The position numbers were made by a program, and so were the translations under genes. A DNA stretch of 64,000 nucleotides from Skeletonema tropicum. Taxonomy: Eukaryota > Bacillariophyta > Thalassiosirophyceae > Thalassiosirales > Thalassiosiraceae. Shown here piece after piece: positions 10,621 through 20,396 of this stretch. Each line of letters starts with the position of its first letter. The first letter of the stretch is position 1. Location of the stretch: positions 372,001-436,000 of the forward strand of contig CM074128.1 in assembly GCA_037178625.1 (NCBI GenBank). The letters are read 5' to 3'. The notes below the pieces were generated by a model. That model ran no database searches. It was not told where the DNA came from and saw only the letters and a program-made list of their open reading frames with translations.

Positions 10621-11071
10621 AATTTTGCCATTCGCGGCTTGACGATGATATGGAACGATATGGTTGATTATTGTGCTTCTAACAAGCTCAAATTGGATCT
10701 CTCAGATAAGCTTCGATTTCGTACTTTAGCGTTGCTCCTTGGTTTTTCTTTGACTGAGTTGCGTCAGTTGATATTTGGTTCTCTTCTTTACAATAATCTT
10801 TCTTGCTGATGTGACCTGATAGGGCCGTTTCTGGCTCAAATCAAGGTGTCACTTTATTTCCACACCTTTATGTATCTAGCAATGTGAATACGAGCAACAT
10901 CCGCTTCTAGTTCTAGTAGCCCATTATGGTTGGCAAGGATACCTTATAGAATCAGACTTGCGCGGCTCATACATATTTGATATAGACATAGGTACATGCG
11001 ATGCTACAGCTTCGTTTGTGAATGTGACCTGATGAGGACAAGTTTGGCTCGAGATATGGTAGCTCCATATC
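10621..11071. other. Spacer between satellite array and CBBY pseudogene
   Basis: No gene is seen. It contains weak satellite-like fragments (CTCAGATAAGCTTCGATTTC) and two occurrences of a GTGACCTGAT(A/G)(G/A)GG word at about 10808 and 11023. The same word recurs at about 28515. Confidence 0.4.
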
Positions 11072-11440
11072 ATCCCAACTTTATCAATATCAATGTTATA
11101 TTCTTCAAAGTCAAAGGCAATGGCAATGGGAATGAAATTCGATGTCCATCTCGTTCGGTAATAGCTTGTATAGGTATAGTACGCCATCGCAGTTGAATAT
11201 GTAGATAGGATTGCTTCGAGTGATTTAGTATTAGTGGGCTGCTTCGAGTTTGGTTCTGCTGTTGCTGCTGTGTTTGGACTGCTGTGCGACTGACGGAAGA
11301 GGCACCAATGACTCCGAATAACATCATGATCAACCGCTTCAGATAACGGGACTTGACAGCACAAATGTTGGATTCTATCGATATGTTTATTGTCACTATT
11401 CGCATAGAAGTTGAGAGTTCTCGGCACGCATAGCGCCAAC
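11072..11440 (-). pseudogene. Decayed copy of the CBBY first exon and upstream region
   Basis: This stretch aligns, in the same orientation, with 7711-8130, the first exon of CBBY and the sequence before it. Shared blocks include ATCCCAACTTT, GAAATTCGATGTCCATCTCG, GATTGCTTCGAGTGATTT, GAGGCACCA and, upstream of the start, GACAGCACAAATGTTGG. The block encoding TKSLEAIL is kept, but the catalytic FDCDGVLAD segment is disrupted by insertions and substitutions. There is no signal-peptide start and no second exon nearby. It is therefore a partial, non-functional duplicate, lying 3.4 kb from its source with the satellite array in between. Confidence 0.8.
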
Positions 11441-11473
11441 CCACTAAGGTGAAAAAGTCACTAAGCAATAACC

Positions 11474-12664
11474 ATGATGGCAAAACGGCTACTACTACTA
11501 CGCCTTGGCACGCGGCCTCCATCTTGTCCACTTCACCCTAGAAGTCGGTCGAAACAAGGAGGGATAAAACTGAGACGAAATTTTGCCACTTTATCTCCCA
11601 ATCACAACAATGAAGAAGCAAAATATAATGGATCATCCACCACCTCAGCAAAATCTCCTGGCAACGATTCCACCACTACCCTCAACAGCAACGCCAATCC
11701 AGACGAGGTACATAAATTCTCGTCTTTCGCCTCGCACTGGTGGGATTCACGGTCTAATCCATTGGTAGGGATGAATCCAATTCGTATCAAATTTCTACGA
11801 GACGTAGTCGATTCGTTCCAACCAACATGCTCATCAGCAGCTGCTGACAGTAACACAAATGATGCTCCACAAAGCACGCAACAAAAAATACAGCTCCCGT
11901 TGCATAATAAGCGAATACTAGATATAGGATGCGGAGGTGGATTACTCACTGAATCATTATCTCGATTGGGTGCTTCGTTAGTGGTTGGTGTAGATGCATC
12001 GACACATGTTGTGGAGGTGGCGAAACGTCATTCGTTCCATGAAAATAGTCGTTTGGTTGTACCTCATTCATTGCAAGATGGTAGTGGTTTAGAGTCATCA
12101 GTATTACCATCGTCTTCATCACGTGATATTCGATATATTGGTGGAGTGACTGTGGAAGAGCTGGCGTCGAATTGGTTAAAGGAACACGAAAAAGAAAAGA
12201 CCACAAACACAAACAACAACACATCTTCCTCAGCACAAAATCATGAACTATTCGATATCATTACAGCACTCGAAATAATCGAGCACGTACCAAACCCATC
12301 TTCCCTCCTACACGCAGCAACATCACTCCTCAAACCAAACGGAATACTACTCGTATCGACAATCAATCGTACCGTAAAATCGTACGGTTTGGCAATCATA
12401 GCCGCGGAATACATCTCCGGAAAAGTTCCAATTGGTACTCATACGTGGGATATGTTTTGGAGTCCTGAGGAGGTGGAACAAATGGTTTGTTCTTCTCCTC
12501 CCCAGTGGAATGATGATGACAATGCGAATTTGAACGGGAGGATGAAGCAGATTGCACTAAGTGGAATGGTATTACAACCTCCTTTCATTAATATGGAGTG
12601 GAAATTGGATGGGAGTGATACAGATGTCAATTGGATTGGTGCATATCAAAAGCAGCAAGTTTAA
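11474..12664 (+). CDS. COQ3: COQ3/UbiG ubiquinone biosynthesis O-methyltransferase
   Basis: Intronless, 396 residues. The protein is a SAM-dependent O-methyltransferase that performs the two O-methylations of ubiquinone synthesis in mitochondria. An Arg/Leu-rich N-terminus (MMAKRLLLLRLGTRP) looks like a mitochondrial presequence. The family signature follows: FASHWWDSRSNPLVGMNPIR, motif I ILDIGCGGGLLTESLSRLGA, an acidic loop VVGVDAS, ITALEIIEHVPNP, LLVSTINRT and the COQ3-typical GTHTWDMFWSPEEV. It is longer than bacterial UbiG because of Ser/Thr/Asn-rich insertions around residues 25-70 and 215-255. It ends about 110 bp from the convergent small gene. Confidence 0.93.
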   Translation: MMAKRLLLLRLGTRPPSCPLHPRSRSKQGGIKLRRNFATLSPNHNNEEAKYNGSSTTSAKSPGNDSTTTLNSNANPDEVHKFSSFASHWWDSRSNPLVGMNPIRIKFLRDVVDSFQPTCSSAAADSNTNDAPQSTQQKIQLPLHNKRILDIGCGGGLLTESLSRLGASLVVGVDASTHVVEVAKRHSFHENSRLVVPHSLQDGSGLESSVLPSSSSRDIRYIGGVTVEELASNWLKEHEKEKTTNTNNNTSSSAQNHELFDIITALEIIEHVPNPSSLLHAATSLLKPNGILLVSTINRTVKSYGLAIIAAEYISGKVPIGTHTWDMFWSPEEVEQMVCSSPPQWNDDDNANLNGRMKQIALSGMVLQPPFINMEWKLDGSDTDVNWIGAYQKQQV

Positions 12665-12770
12665 ATTTAACTTCATTTCCGCTATATATATTCATAAGTA
12701 CTATATGTACATGTAATCACTCAGTCCACAACAAGTAGGACAAACAACCAACGCTGTTTAGTGCAGAGTA

Positions 12771-13278
12771 TCAAGTAGGGATCCTCTTTTTGCGTGCATG
12801 CACATACCACCCTTTCTTCACTTGCTGCTGCCTCTTGTAATTCTTTGAGTCACCCTTCACAGCACCTTTTTGCGGTGGCGCCCATTTCTTATACCGATCT
12901 TTAAACAGAGCTTCTCTGCGAGGCATATATGGTGCAAACTCGGAATTCGGGAATTCGTAACAGCATTGATCCCCATTCATTGCACTCATGAAATTATATT
13001 CGGTCACTGAGTGCAGATAGTTCAACTTTTGATTGTACTCGTACAAAAACTTTTCTTGGAGCTCCGTTTTACTCAATTTTCCGATTGTGAGGTTGGCCAA
13101 TATCTTTGATCAGTGGGTGCGTTGCTAAAATGTACAACATGAATAGTGGGAAGCATAGTGTGACAATGTCTCGCAGCCAAGATCCTATTGTGTTGCCTTC
13201 GTTTTTAGATACCAAGAGTTGTGTAGGCCTCATTTTGTATGGGCTTTGGTTGTATATGACTCGTCTTTTCTGCATCAT
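12771..13278 (-). CDS. Small basic protein, possibly membrane-anchored; gene model unresolved
   Basis: Two overlapping open stretches on the minus strand look like parts of one gene. The upstream one (13278-13069) encodes a basic start and a hydrophobic segment (IVTLCFPLFMLYILATHPLI). The downstream one (13100-12771) has no ATG at its left end and encodes YEYNQKLNYLHSVTEYNF, EFPNSEFAPYMPRREALFKD, then a very basic tail ending KKGWYVHARKKRIPT. A 109 bp span 13212-13104 with GTATCT...CAAAG ends would join them in frame, removing the hydrophobic segment; a one-base indel is the alternative. A third frame upstream (about 13330-13213) also reads like coding sequence (KETKSLKEVAGSI). A small mitochondrial subunit is a guess. 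No family recognised. Confidence 0.35.
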
Positions 13279-13339
13279 TGTTTTTTATAGATCCAGCAAC
13301 TTCTTTGAGGGATTTTGTTTCTTTGATGGTAGATGAAAC

Positions 13340-14252
13340 GGCAGTAGTGCTTGACAAGCGACGCTGTTCCTTTGATGTCCATTACTTGTCCATCAGCAGT
13401 CTTCATTTTTCTTTCGAACTTTTTACATCAACTTGTGACAAAATTGACCAAAAATTGTTGCTCTTCTCTCGTAAATACTTATATTACGTCGACGGTGGCT
13501 GTATTGTATTATGTTGGTGCTGTTTGTATTGTCTTCACCATTCCATTCACAACCTACCAAGCATTGGGCATTGGATAATAGGAGTAGATAATAGTGGAGT
13601 AGATAATAGTTGTCCATCGCGATCTGTGATCTGTGATCTGTGGCTGGTGGCTGGGATTGTCTTTCGGTCATTTCTGTGCTACGGTAAACTATGTACCACT
13701 GGTATTATAAAGAAGAAAGTCATTGAGAAAAATGAAAGATTCGCCCGCCGCCAGGAGAAGCGAGTACGGCACTCAGTTTTGTCTCCATTCTGTCGTTTCA
13801 CAGTGTGTGACTCATCAATGACCTCCTCCATTGGGGTTAACCTCTCTAATTTGAGGAGGATAACCCTCTAATGTCGGCGGTAGTTCTAATGAAAATATGA
13901 GAAGCCTCCGAAATGACCGTTATTTTCAATCAGGAGGCCGTTACATGATTGTCAGTAGACGTTCCGTCGCGTGTTCTCCCGCGAGAAACGGCCGGTTCCT
14001 GTAGGTTGTAGCCCAGTTTTGACAAAGTGGTCGAGGCTATGATTTCCTCGGTCCTGACGCACTTGAAGCTAGCCAAATAGCAGGCGCAACCCCCCAGACA
14101 TCAAAATTTTACAGTTGCGCGTCAATCTACCACGGTATCAACGTGCCATTTCCCATATTAGTGCTGTTGATTGAGATTCGCAACCCTGCCACATCTCACT
14201 ATCTATGACGAGGATACTGACCTACCACCATAATACAATCTATTAAATAATC
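13340..14252. other. Intergenic region before the HMG-box gene
   Basis: A plus-strand open frame (13278-13871) lies here, but its composition is not protein-like. It is rich in Cys/Ser/Phe and antisense to the small gene, so I do not call it. The 350 bp before 14253 is probably the HMG-gene promoter; no motif is firm. Confidence 0.3.
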
Positions 14253-15767
14253 ATGGCGAAAACGAAGGCTGGAGGAAAGAAGAAGGGCGTCCTTGCAAAG
14301 CCCAAGAGGCCCATGTCAGCGTGTAAGTTCAGCTTCAGCCGTTGGGCCTCATTCAAATTTTCATCACCATGTAGTTCATGTGCAGTTCATCGTGCCTAAC
14401 GTCCAATATATACTTTATTCATAAATCTCCCCTTTGTTCACATCACAGACAACTTCTTCTTCCGTGAGGAAAGAGCAAACATCCTATCGGAGTCAACCAA
14501 AAAGACCGAGGGGGGCGAGGAAGCCGAACCCACCAGCTTCGAAGATATTGGCCGTATTATTGGGCAACGCTGGAGGGCCATCGATCCTGATGAACTCGCC
14601 AAGTATAAAGAGATGGCCAAGAAGGACTCTGAGAGGTATCGTGATGAGATGAAGAGTTTCTATAATGATGAACTCACCTTGATGTGTCTTGGACACAATA
14701 ATGAAGGTGCTGCTGGCGGCGGCGGCAACCCCGACCAAGGAAGTGTCAACGGACAGCCTCAAGATGCTACCTCCGCAGGTGGTGTCCAGCAGAATGGGGG
14801 GAAGATGATGAGTGAAAGTCAACAAATGTCGAACCTCCTCCAGCAGCAACAACATCAGCAGCAGCAAGCCATGATGAACGACTTGGCTCTCCGGCAAGAT
14901 TTGATGGTCATGCTTGCACAAGAACGTGCTAGGGCTGGACCTGCCGGGATGAACCCCTATCAGGCGCCTCTCCCACCAATGAATGTTGGATCTAACAATT
15001 TCGATCCCATGGGATCTGGTGGACCGTTAGGCTCGAATAATATTATGACCGAAGATCAAATCTTTCAGCTTCTTATGTTGCAGCAGCAGCAGGGGGCAAG
15101 TGCAAACGGGCAACCTGCTCCTCCAAATGAAGCTTGTCTAAAGATTGCTCTATCCCAAAAAAATGTCATTCAGGAACGTCTCGGAAAGATCTCGCATGAA
15201 TCAAAGTTATTGCAAATCAAGAGTGCGATAATGGATAAAATTATGTCCAAAGAGTTGGGACCAGGTGACACCCAGTCCGAAGAGTCGAAGGGTTCTGCTT
15301 CAGGATTGGATGCTGATAACCTTTCCATTGAGGAACTATTACAACTTCTTCAACAGCAATCAGCAAGTGGGCTAGGTGTTTCTAATTCTCCTGGAGCAGT
15401 TGGTGGCACACCTCAACCTCCTGCAGGAAATCCAATGGGTGGAGGAGCAGGAGGACCTTCCATGCAGGAAATCCTGCTCCGTCAACAGCAAGCTGCTAAC
15501 CAGGCACCGCCCCCTGCTTACCTTGCTCAGTTCATGGCTGCTCAGGCGCCGCCCCAGCAACACCAACAAATGTTTGACCTGAATAGTATGCCTCAAGGCA
15601 TGAATGGTATGTCACAGGGAATGAATGGTCTTCCCCAAGGAATGGGAATGATGCCCAATGGAGGAGCACCAGGAGCAGTGCCTGGTCCAGGAGGCAATGG
15701 AGTTTCTGCCGAAGACATGATCAAGAAGTTGATGGCCGAGCAGAACAGTCAAGTTGGCGGTAGGTGA
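14253..15767 (+). CDS. HMG-box protein with long Gln/Met/Gly/Pro-rich tail
   Basis: Two exons (14253-14322, 14449-15767) join at GTAAGT...CACAG to restore PKRPMSAYNFFFREERANIL, the opening of an HMG box; total 462 residues. The box (about residues 15-95) continues with FEDIGRIIGQRWRAIDPDELAKYKEMAKKDSERYRDEM, with an acidic insertion between helices 1 and 2. HMG boxes bend DNA and occur in chromatin and transcription proteins in the nucleus; the N-terminus is Lys-rich. The rest is low complexity: Gln/His runs (about 110-125), many Met-Gly-Pro repeats near the C-terminus and a short conserved-looking helix (QKNVIQERLGKISHESKLL). The long Q/M/G-rich tail suggests a transcription co-regulator rather than a minimal HMGB. 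A GA microsatellite follows the stop codon. Confidence 0.85.
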
Positions 15768-15968
15768 AGAGAGAGAGAGAGAGAAAAGAAACTGAATCAG
15801 AATGTAACATGGCATGGAGAAACTTATCAACTGAATCGAAACTTCTTTAGTCGAGTGCATAATTCTAAGTTGTTATTTTGTAAAGATGAAAGAAACTGTT
15901 AATGTCAATGTATTTCAACTACTTTACCTGATGCATTACATATATTTATACAGGGCACAAAACTATTC

Positions 15969-16973
15969 TCAAGCTGCCCTGGTCGCAACAAACATGGGAG
16001 ACTTCGAGAGGTTGCTCAGTGAGACATTATTTTCCTGTCCGTGATTATTTCGGCGCTCGACCTCGCCCAAGAAGCGCTTCTTGTGATACCGAGACACAAT
16101 ATTATTGGCTTCTGAGCTAATTGCAAGCTTGCTATCCAAGGCGTTCTTTATACAAATTGCTGCTGTCTCTCGCGATAGAGGCAGATATGTTCCAGAGCTT
16201 ACATGCAGCGAAAGGAACTGACTGGATGAATCATCAATGATGGCTCTCACAATATCTTGGACAATAATATTTCTGTTCTCATGAGTAGATGATTCAAAGC
16301 CCTTGAAGCGTACGTCCAGGATGACTTGCAAGCGATTGTTGCCCACATGATTGGCGTTTTCCTGAAGACTAAGCGAGGTAATATTACAGATGACATCAAA
16401 TGGCTTGGGCTTATCAACTCGAGAACCTTCGTTTGAAGACTTCTTCTTCCTCGCTACTTCTTGATAACAAGGTTCAAAGTTTTTCTCGAGGGTAACAGTA
16501 CGAGTACGTGCTCTCTTGGCAGGTCGCTCTCCATCTTCTGAAGAGTGAAAAGTTTTGGTGAGTTCACCTTCTACAATCTTGACAAGAATAGCCAAATCAT
16601 CAATCTCAAGCCATTGACGACAATTCGCATCTTGTTGGAGGAACCTTCCATTTGGTTCGCACTTCTGACGAACTGTCTTGATGATGTCCACCACAGTTCT
16701 CAAACACTCAAGTTGGTCGTTTTGTTCAGCTGCAGCAATATATCTTGGGCGGTACATATTGATAAGAACCAAGAAGCGTCGGTTACCGATGTAATTAATT
16801 AAAGTGTATTCTGGATCCTTTCGATTAGGAGAATTGGAAAAGATGGGAGGCGCGAAGAGAACATCATAGTTTGTCAAAACAGTCGGTCCGGGCTTGGGTT
16901 CTGGCTGGGGTTCGAGCTCGGGAGTAGCTATTTTGACTTCGTGGGCCATCTCGTTAAAGAAATTAGATTGCAT
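15969..16973 (-). CDS. Protein with two divergent DUF6824-like domains
   Basis: Intronless as read, 334 residues from 16973 (a second Met at 16949 is possible). I read two copies of a domain resembling DUF6824, a module expanded in diatoms whose typical form is DVLCGRG...GN+RFR followed by a helix and GRFL. The first copy has NYDVLFAPPIF, INYIGNRRFLVLINMY, then RTVVDIIKTV and GRFLQQD. The second has FDVICNITSLSL, HVGNNRLQVIL, QDIVRAIIDD and SGTYLPLS. The linker holds a basic stretch (RPAKRARTRTV), possibly a nuclear signal. The glycine-rich GRG part is lost in both copies, so any ligand role may have changed. Function of the domain is unknown to me. A short open frame upstream (17166-16963) could be a 5' exon but no in-phase splice was found. 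Confidence 0.65.
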   Translation of the reverse strand: MQSNFFNEMAHEVKIATPELEPQPEPKPGPTVLTNYDVLFAPPIFSNSPNRKDPEYTLINYIGNRRFLVLINMYRPRYIAAAEQNDQLECLRTVVDIIKTVRQKCEPNGRFLQQDANCRQWLEIDDLAILVKIVEGELTKTFHSSEDGERPAKRARTRTVTLEKNFEPCYQEVARKKKSSNEGSRVDKPKPFDVICNITSLSLQENANHVGNNRLQVILDVRFKGFESSTHENRNIIVQDIVRAIIDDSSSQFLSLHVSSGTYLPLSRETAAICIKNALDSKLAISSEANNIVSRYHKKRFLGEVERRNNHGQENNVSLSNLSKSPMFVATRAA

Positions 16974-17166
16974 AGGCCTGTCTCTTTTTTTGGGGAAGGC
17001 AAGCTCCTGGCGTAGCTACCCCATCTTGATGATCAGTTGAGAAGGTATTATCGTCAAAGCGACTTGAGCTGGAGAGCGTATGCAAAGAATCGCCGCTGTA
17101 AGAAGGACTGATTTGATTTGGTACACATATGATCTGGCTCCGGTGATTTAAACCTCCCATTTTCAT

Positions 17167-19135
17167 GATCTGGAGAGAGGTTGAGTGAGGTGGACTGGTA
17201 AAAGTAAGTGATCTTGAGTGAAGTTGAGTGAGGTAGATTGGTAAAAGTGTATTGTAAGCTGAGATGAGGCTACTTATTTTATTTCGTAGAAAATTTTCTG
17301 CAGGCCAGGTATCTTTACTGCGCAGAACAGATGTTTTGGGATATTGGTTAATGCGAACTGAGGCTAAAGAGGCTCAAATTTCTGTTGCATATGGGCTCAA
17401 AGGACTACTTACAGGTAGCGGTTGAAGTACAATTAATACATAAAGGTCGAAGTGTTGAGTTTAGTCCCCACTGGAGAAGGCCGGCCTATGTGCCCTCGTT
17501 TTACGTGCAGCTAAATATGTATATAGCGAGAATTAAAAGTGGGACCAAATTACGATTATATGAACATGCGAACCGCTCAAAGGGCTACTTACTAAGTACA
17601 GGTAAGTAGCGGTTAAAGTAGCGCGCGCGTGGTTCGAAGTAGTGTTGAGTTTAGTCCCGCACTCGGAGAAGGCAGGCCTCTCCAATCTTGTGGTGATGTT
17701 GAGCTGAGCGGGACAACTGTACGTCGTCGGATGTCACACCTCGTCTCTCACTCTTCAGCTCTTTCTCCCTCTTTTCCAACATGGTCATTCTTCGTTGGAA
17801 AAGCATTGCTACTGCCGTTACAGTAGGGTTTCAATTAGACGTAGTTAATTGCTTTTTTGACGATATTGGTTGTGTGGTGTAAAGTTCCTGTCAAACAATG
17901 AGGGACCTAATCTCGAGAGAACGAAGGATGCGGAGTGCAATGGTGAAGAACCGAGGTCCAGTCTGTGACTTGAATATCATTGCTCCTCATCATACAAATC
18001 CCCCGGGGGTCTAACAATTTTGGCTAGTCTGCTCTGGGGGGTCTAACTTTCGCTTTAGTCATACTAATTCCAGAAACCGCGAGGGGGGTCTAAATATTTC
18101 GGAGGCTGGATTTTGAGGGGGGGTTAAGCTGACGGCTCTAAGTATGATTGCACCTGATGGCATGCAAAGAATTGCAAAGTACCCTACCTAATTCTACAAT
18201 TCTATTGACATGTATATATGGTTTAATATGCGTGTTAAAAGAGCTTCATTGAGAAAGAAAGACGAATCTTAAGACGAGATAAGTATATGCAATGATTATG
18301 ACATGCGAACGCGAACTGCAAAGAATGCAAGCAAAAAAGTCGGTGCTGCCTGCCTGGGCAGGGACAGCGAGAGCTTCTTACCTTCTCACGTTGAAGAAGA
18401 GAGTCATCGGAAGGCAAACGGCAATATGTTGGGTCATTATATTTACTCCGAAGCGAACCAGGCACATACTGTTCCATTGATTTGAATTTGCAAGCACCTA
18501 TTTTTTTGTGCGACGCTTAACTTTTTTTCTCGTGGGAGTTTGACCTCCGTTATTTTTTTAAAACGCGCGTCAGTTCTTCCTCTGTGTTTTGATCTGACCG
18601 CCGTTTGTCTTTATGTGGGTAGCAAAAGTGCTAAGCGTCGCACAATTAAGCAACCTCCTCCAAATTGTTCCAACTTGAAGTTAAGTCATTCGAGTGTGGC
18701 TTCCGATAAAAAACCAGTACCGGTCTCTTTTGTACTAGTTCCTTTGTACATGCGGTACTCACTTGCCATCAACCATCAAAAATGGACCCAGACCTGGTGA
18801 AAAATGGCTTCCTACGACCCTCAATAACACAGTAACTAGAAGGATTTTGACCTTCCTTGCAGTGGTAATCTTCATCCCTTGGCCATTAGGATCTTATCGA
18901 TATCTTACTTGCCACCATCAGCCTGATATTGAAAAAAAACTTGCAAGCTGAACTCAATAGTAGGTACAGTAAGTAGTACATACCACACTACAGGTCTCGG
19001 TTATCTCTACTCAGCGAAGGTTGGTTGATGGTGGTATGTTTGGGATGATGGGGAGGGTGAAAGCAAGTGATTTGTGTAGGTGGTATCTATGATTATGTAC
19101 TTTGATGTATGTATGAACTGAGACTTCGAGATGAC
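17167..19135. repeat. Repeat-bearing intergenic region, no clear gene
   Basis: No convincing gene. A ~46 bp direct repeat containing GTTGAGTGAGGT lies at about 17172-17245. A ~100 bp repeat occurs at about 17392-17489 and 17573-17677, sharing TAGCGGTT and TTGAGTTTAGTCCC and GGAGAAGGC. A third copy is at 19850-19910. At about 18005-18095 a G-rich word GGGGGTCTAA recurs three times about 40 bp apart. Open frames here are short and unlike proteins. Confidence 0.6.
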
Positions 19136-19641
19136 CTCTAAGAACTCAAGCACCTTGAGAACCCGATTGAATAATCGTAAATAACACCGGCCCGACCGTC
19201 CATCACCAAACCGCAACACATCGTAACCATGGTGCCGCTGCCGAAATAGACCAACTCAATCGCCGACCTATGGGCCGATCGATGGCCAATCATTAGTATA
19301 GACTATTATGAACATGTTATCGTGCTTGGATGCAGAAGAAACGGTCATTGGGATGTTCGAAAAGCACTGTTCGTTGGCCGGCGAGCGCGAACATCGCCGT
19401 GATAAATCATCGTCACCATTCTGCCTTCTCTTTGGGGATTTGGCTGCGGCGAGGGCTTCGGCACTAACTTAATAGTCTATACTAATGATTGGCCATCGAT
19501 CGGCCGATAGGTCGGCGATTAAGTTGGTCTATTTCGGCAGCGGCAGTGTGGGCACCATGGTTGCGGTCTGGTGATTGACGGCCGGACCGGTGTTATTTAC
19601 GATTATTCAATCGGGTTCTCAAGGTGCTTCAGTTCTTAGAG
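19136..19641. mobile_element. Foldback (hairpin) element with ~173 bp inverted arms
   Basis: The left arm (19136-19308, beginning CTCTAAGAACTCAAGCACC) and right arm (19470-19641) are reverse complements with only scattered mismatches and one small indel. Shared internal blocks include ATTGAATAATCGTAAATAAC, CTGCCGAAATAGACCAACT and ATGGCCAATCATTAGTATAG. The ~160 bp loop has no open frame. This is the form of a non-autonomous MITE or foldback transposon. No target-site duplication is obvious at the ends. Confidence 0.85.
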
Positions 19642-19924
19642 CTTCTACAGAAAACATTCCCCCTACATACCTTAAAGTACCATAATCTTACATACTAGTA
19701 CCACAAATCACCATCAAATGCACCCATTTGACACCCCTTCTTCACTATCATCACTTCTTTAACCTAACCAACCTTCTGAATGTTTCTGTAGATGCGAGAC
19801 CTGTAGTGTGGTACATACTTCCTACATGAGAGCTCAAAAAGGTATAAGTAGCGGTTGAAATATTTCGTGTTGGGTTTAGTCCCGCACTCAACTCGGAGAA
19901 GGCCGTCCACAGATAAAAGTTATC
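19642..19924. repeat. Spacer with third copy of the TAGCGGTT dispersed repeat
   Basis: At about 19850-19912 the sequence AAGTAGCGGTTGAAAT...TTTAGTCCCGCACTC...CGGAGAAGGC matches the two copies near 17.4-17.7 kb in the same orientation. No gene is seen. Confidence 0.55.
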
Positions 19925-20396
19925 ATAAAGTGATAACGAACATGTACTGCAGTAGCTATTATTTCCCAAATCGCACCCCAGCGAGCGGTCCCAAGGACCC
20001 TGATAATATATAGTACTTTACGGTCCGTCCATCACCACAACTATTCCCCTCCGATCGATGTGTAGTGTGTACCTGTTTCTTGCATAGACAGCCATCTCAA
20101 TGAAAAAAGCAACCGCCACCACCGCAGGCACCGTTCGAAAGCAACCGCCACCACCGTAGGTAGGCACCGTTCAACAAAGCAACTTGTGCGTCGACCATGG
20201 TGCGTCGATGTCCCAAATAACTCCGCACCGCAGTTCCCATAACAATCAATTTAGGTGAGCTATTACTGGTTATATTTTTTCATATTATCGTATTTTGAAT
20301 GTAACTAAGTACAAGATTTATTACTCATTTTATGTACAGGGGTTAGTCAACACCAACACTTTTACTTCCTACGAATTGTATCTTGTCTGTCATATT

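Noticed and set aside
13278..13871. Plus-strand frame of 197 codons
   Set aside because: Its first part is antisense to the small minus-strand gene and its composition (Cys/Ser/Phe-rich, no domain) is unlike a protein.
16963..17166. 67-codon frame before the DUF6824-like gene as its first exon
   Set aside because: No GT donor in the required phase could be paired with an acceptor before 16973; kept only as a possibility.
17600..17660. Possible tRNA because of a GGTTCGAA-like word
   Set aside because: No cloverleaf could be drawn around it; it belongs to the dispersed repeat.
17385..18485. Short frames of 60-80 codons
   Set aside because: They overlap repeats and show no signal peptide, domain or splice support.
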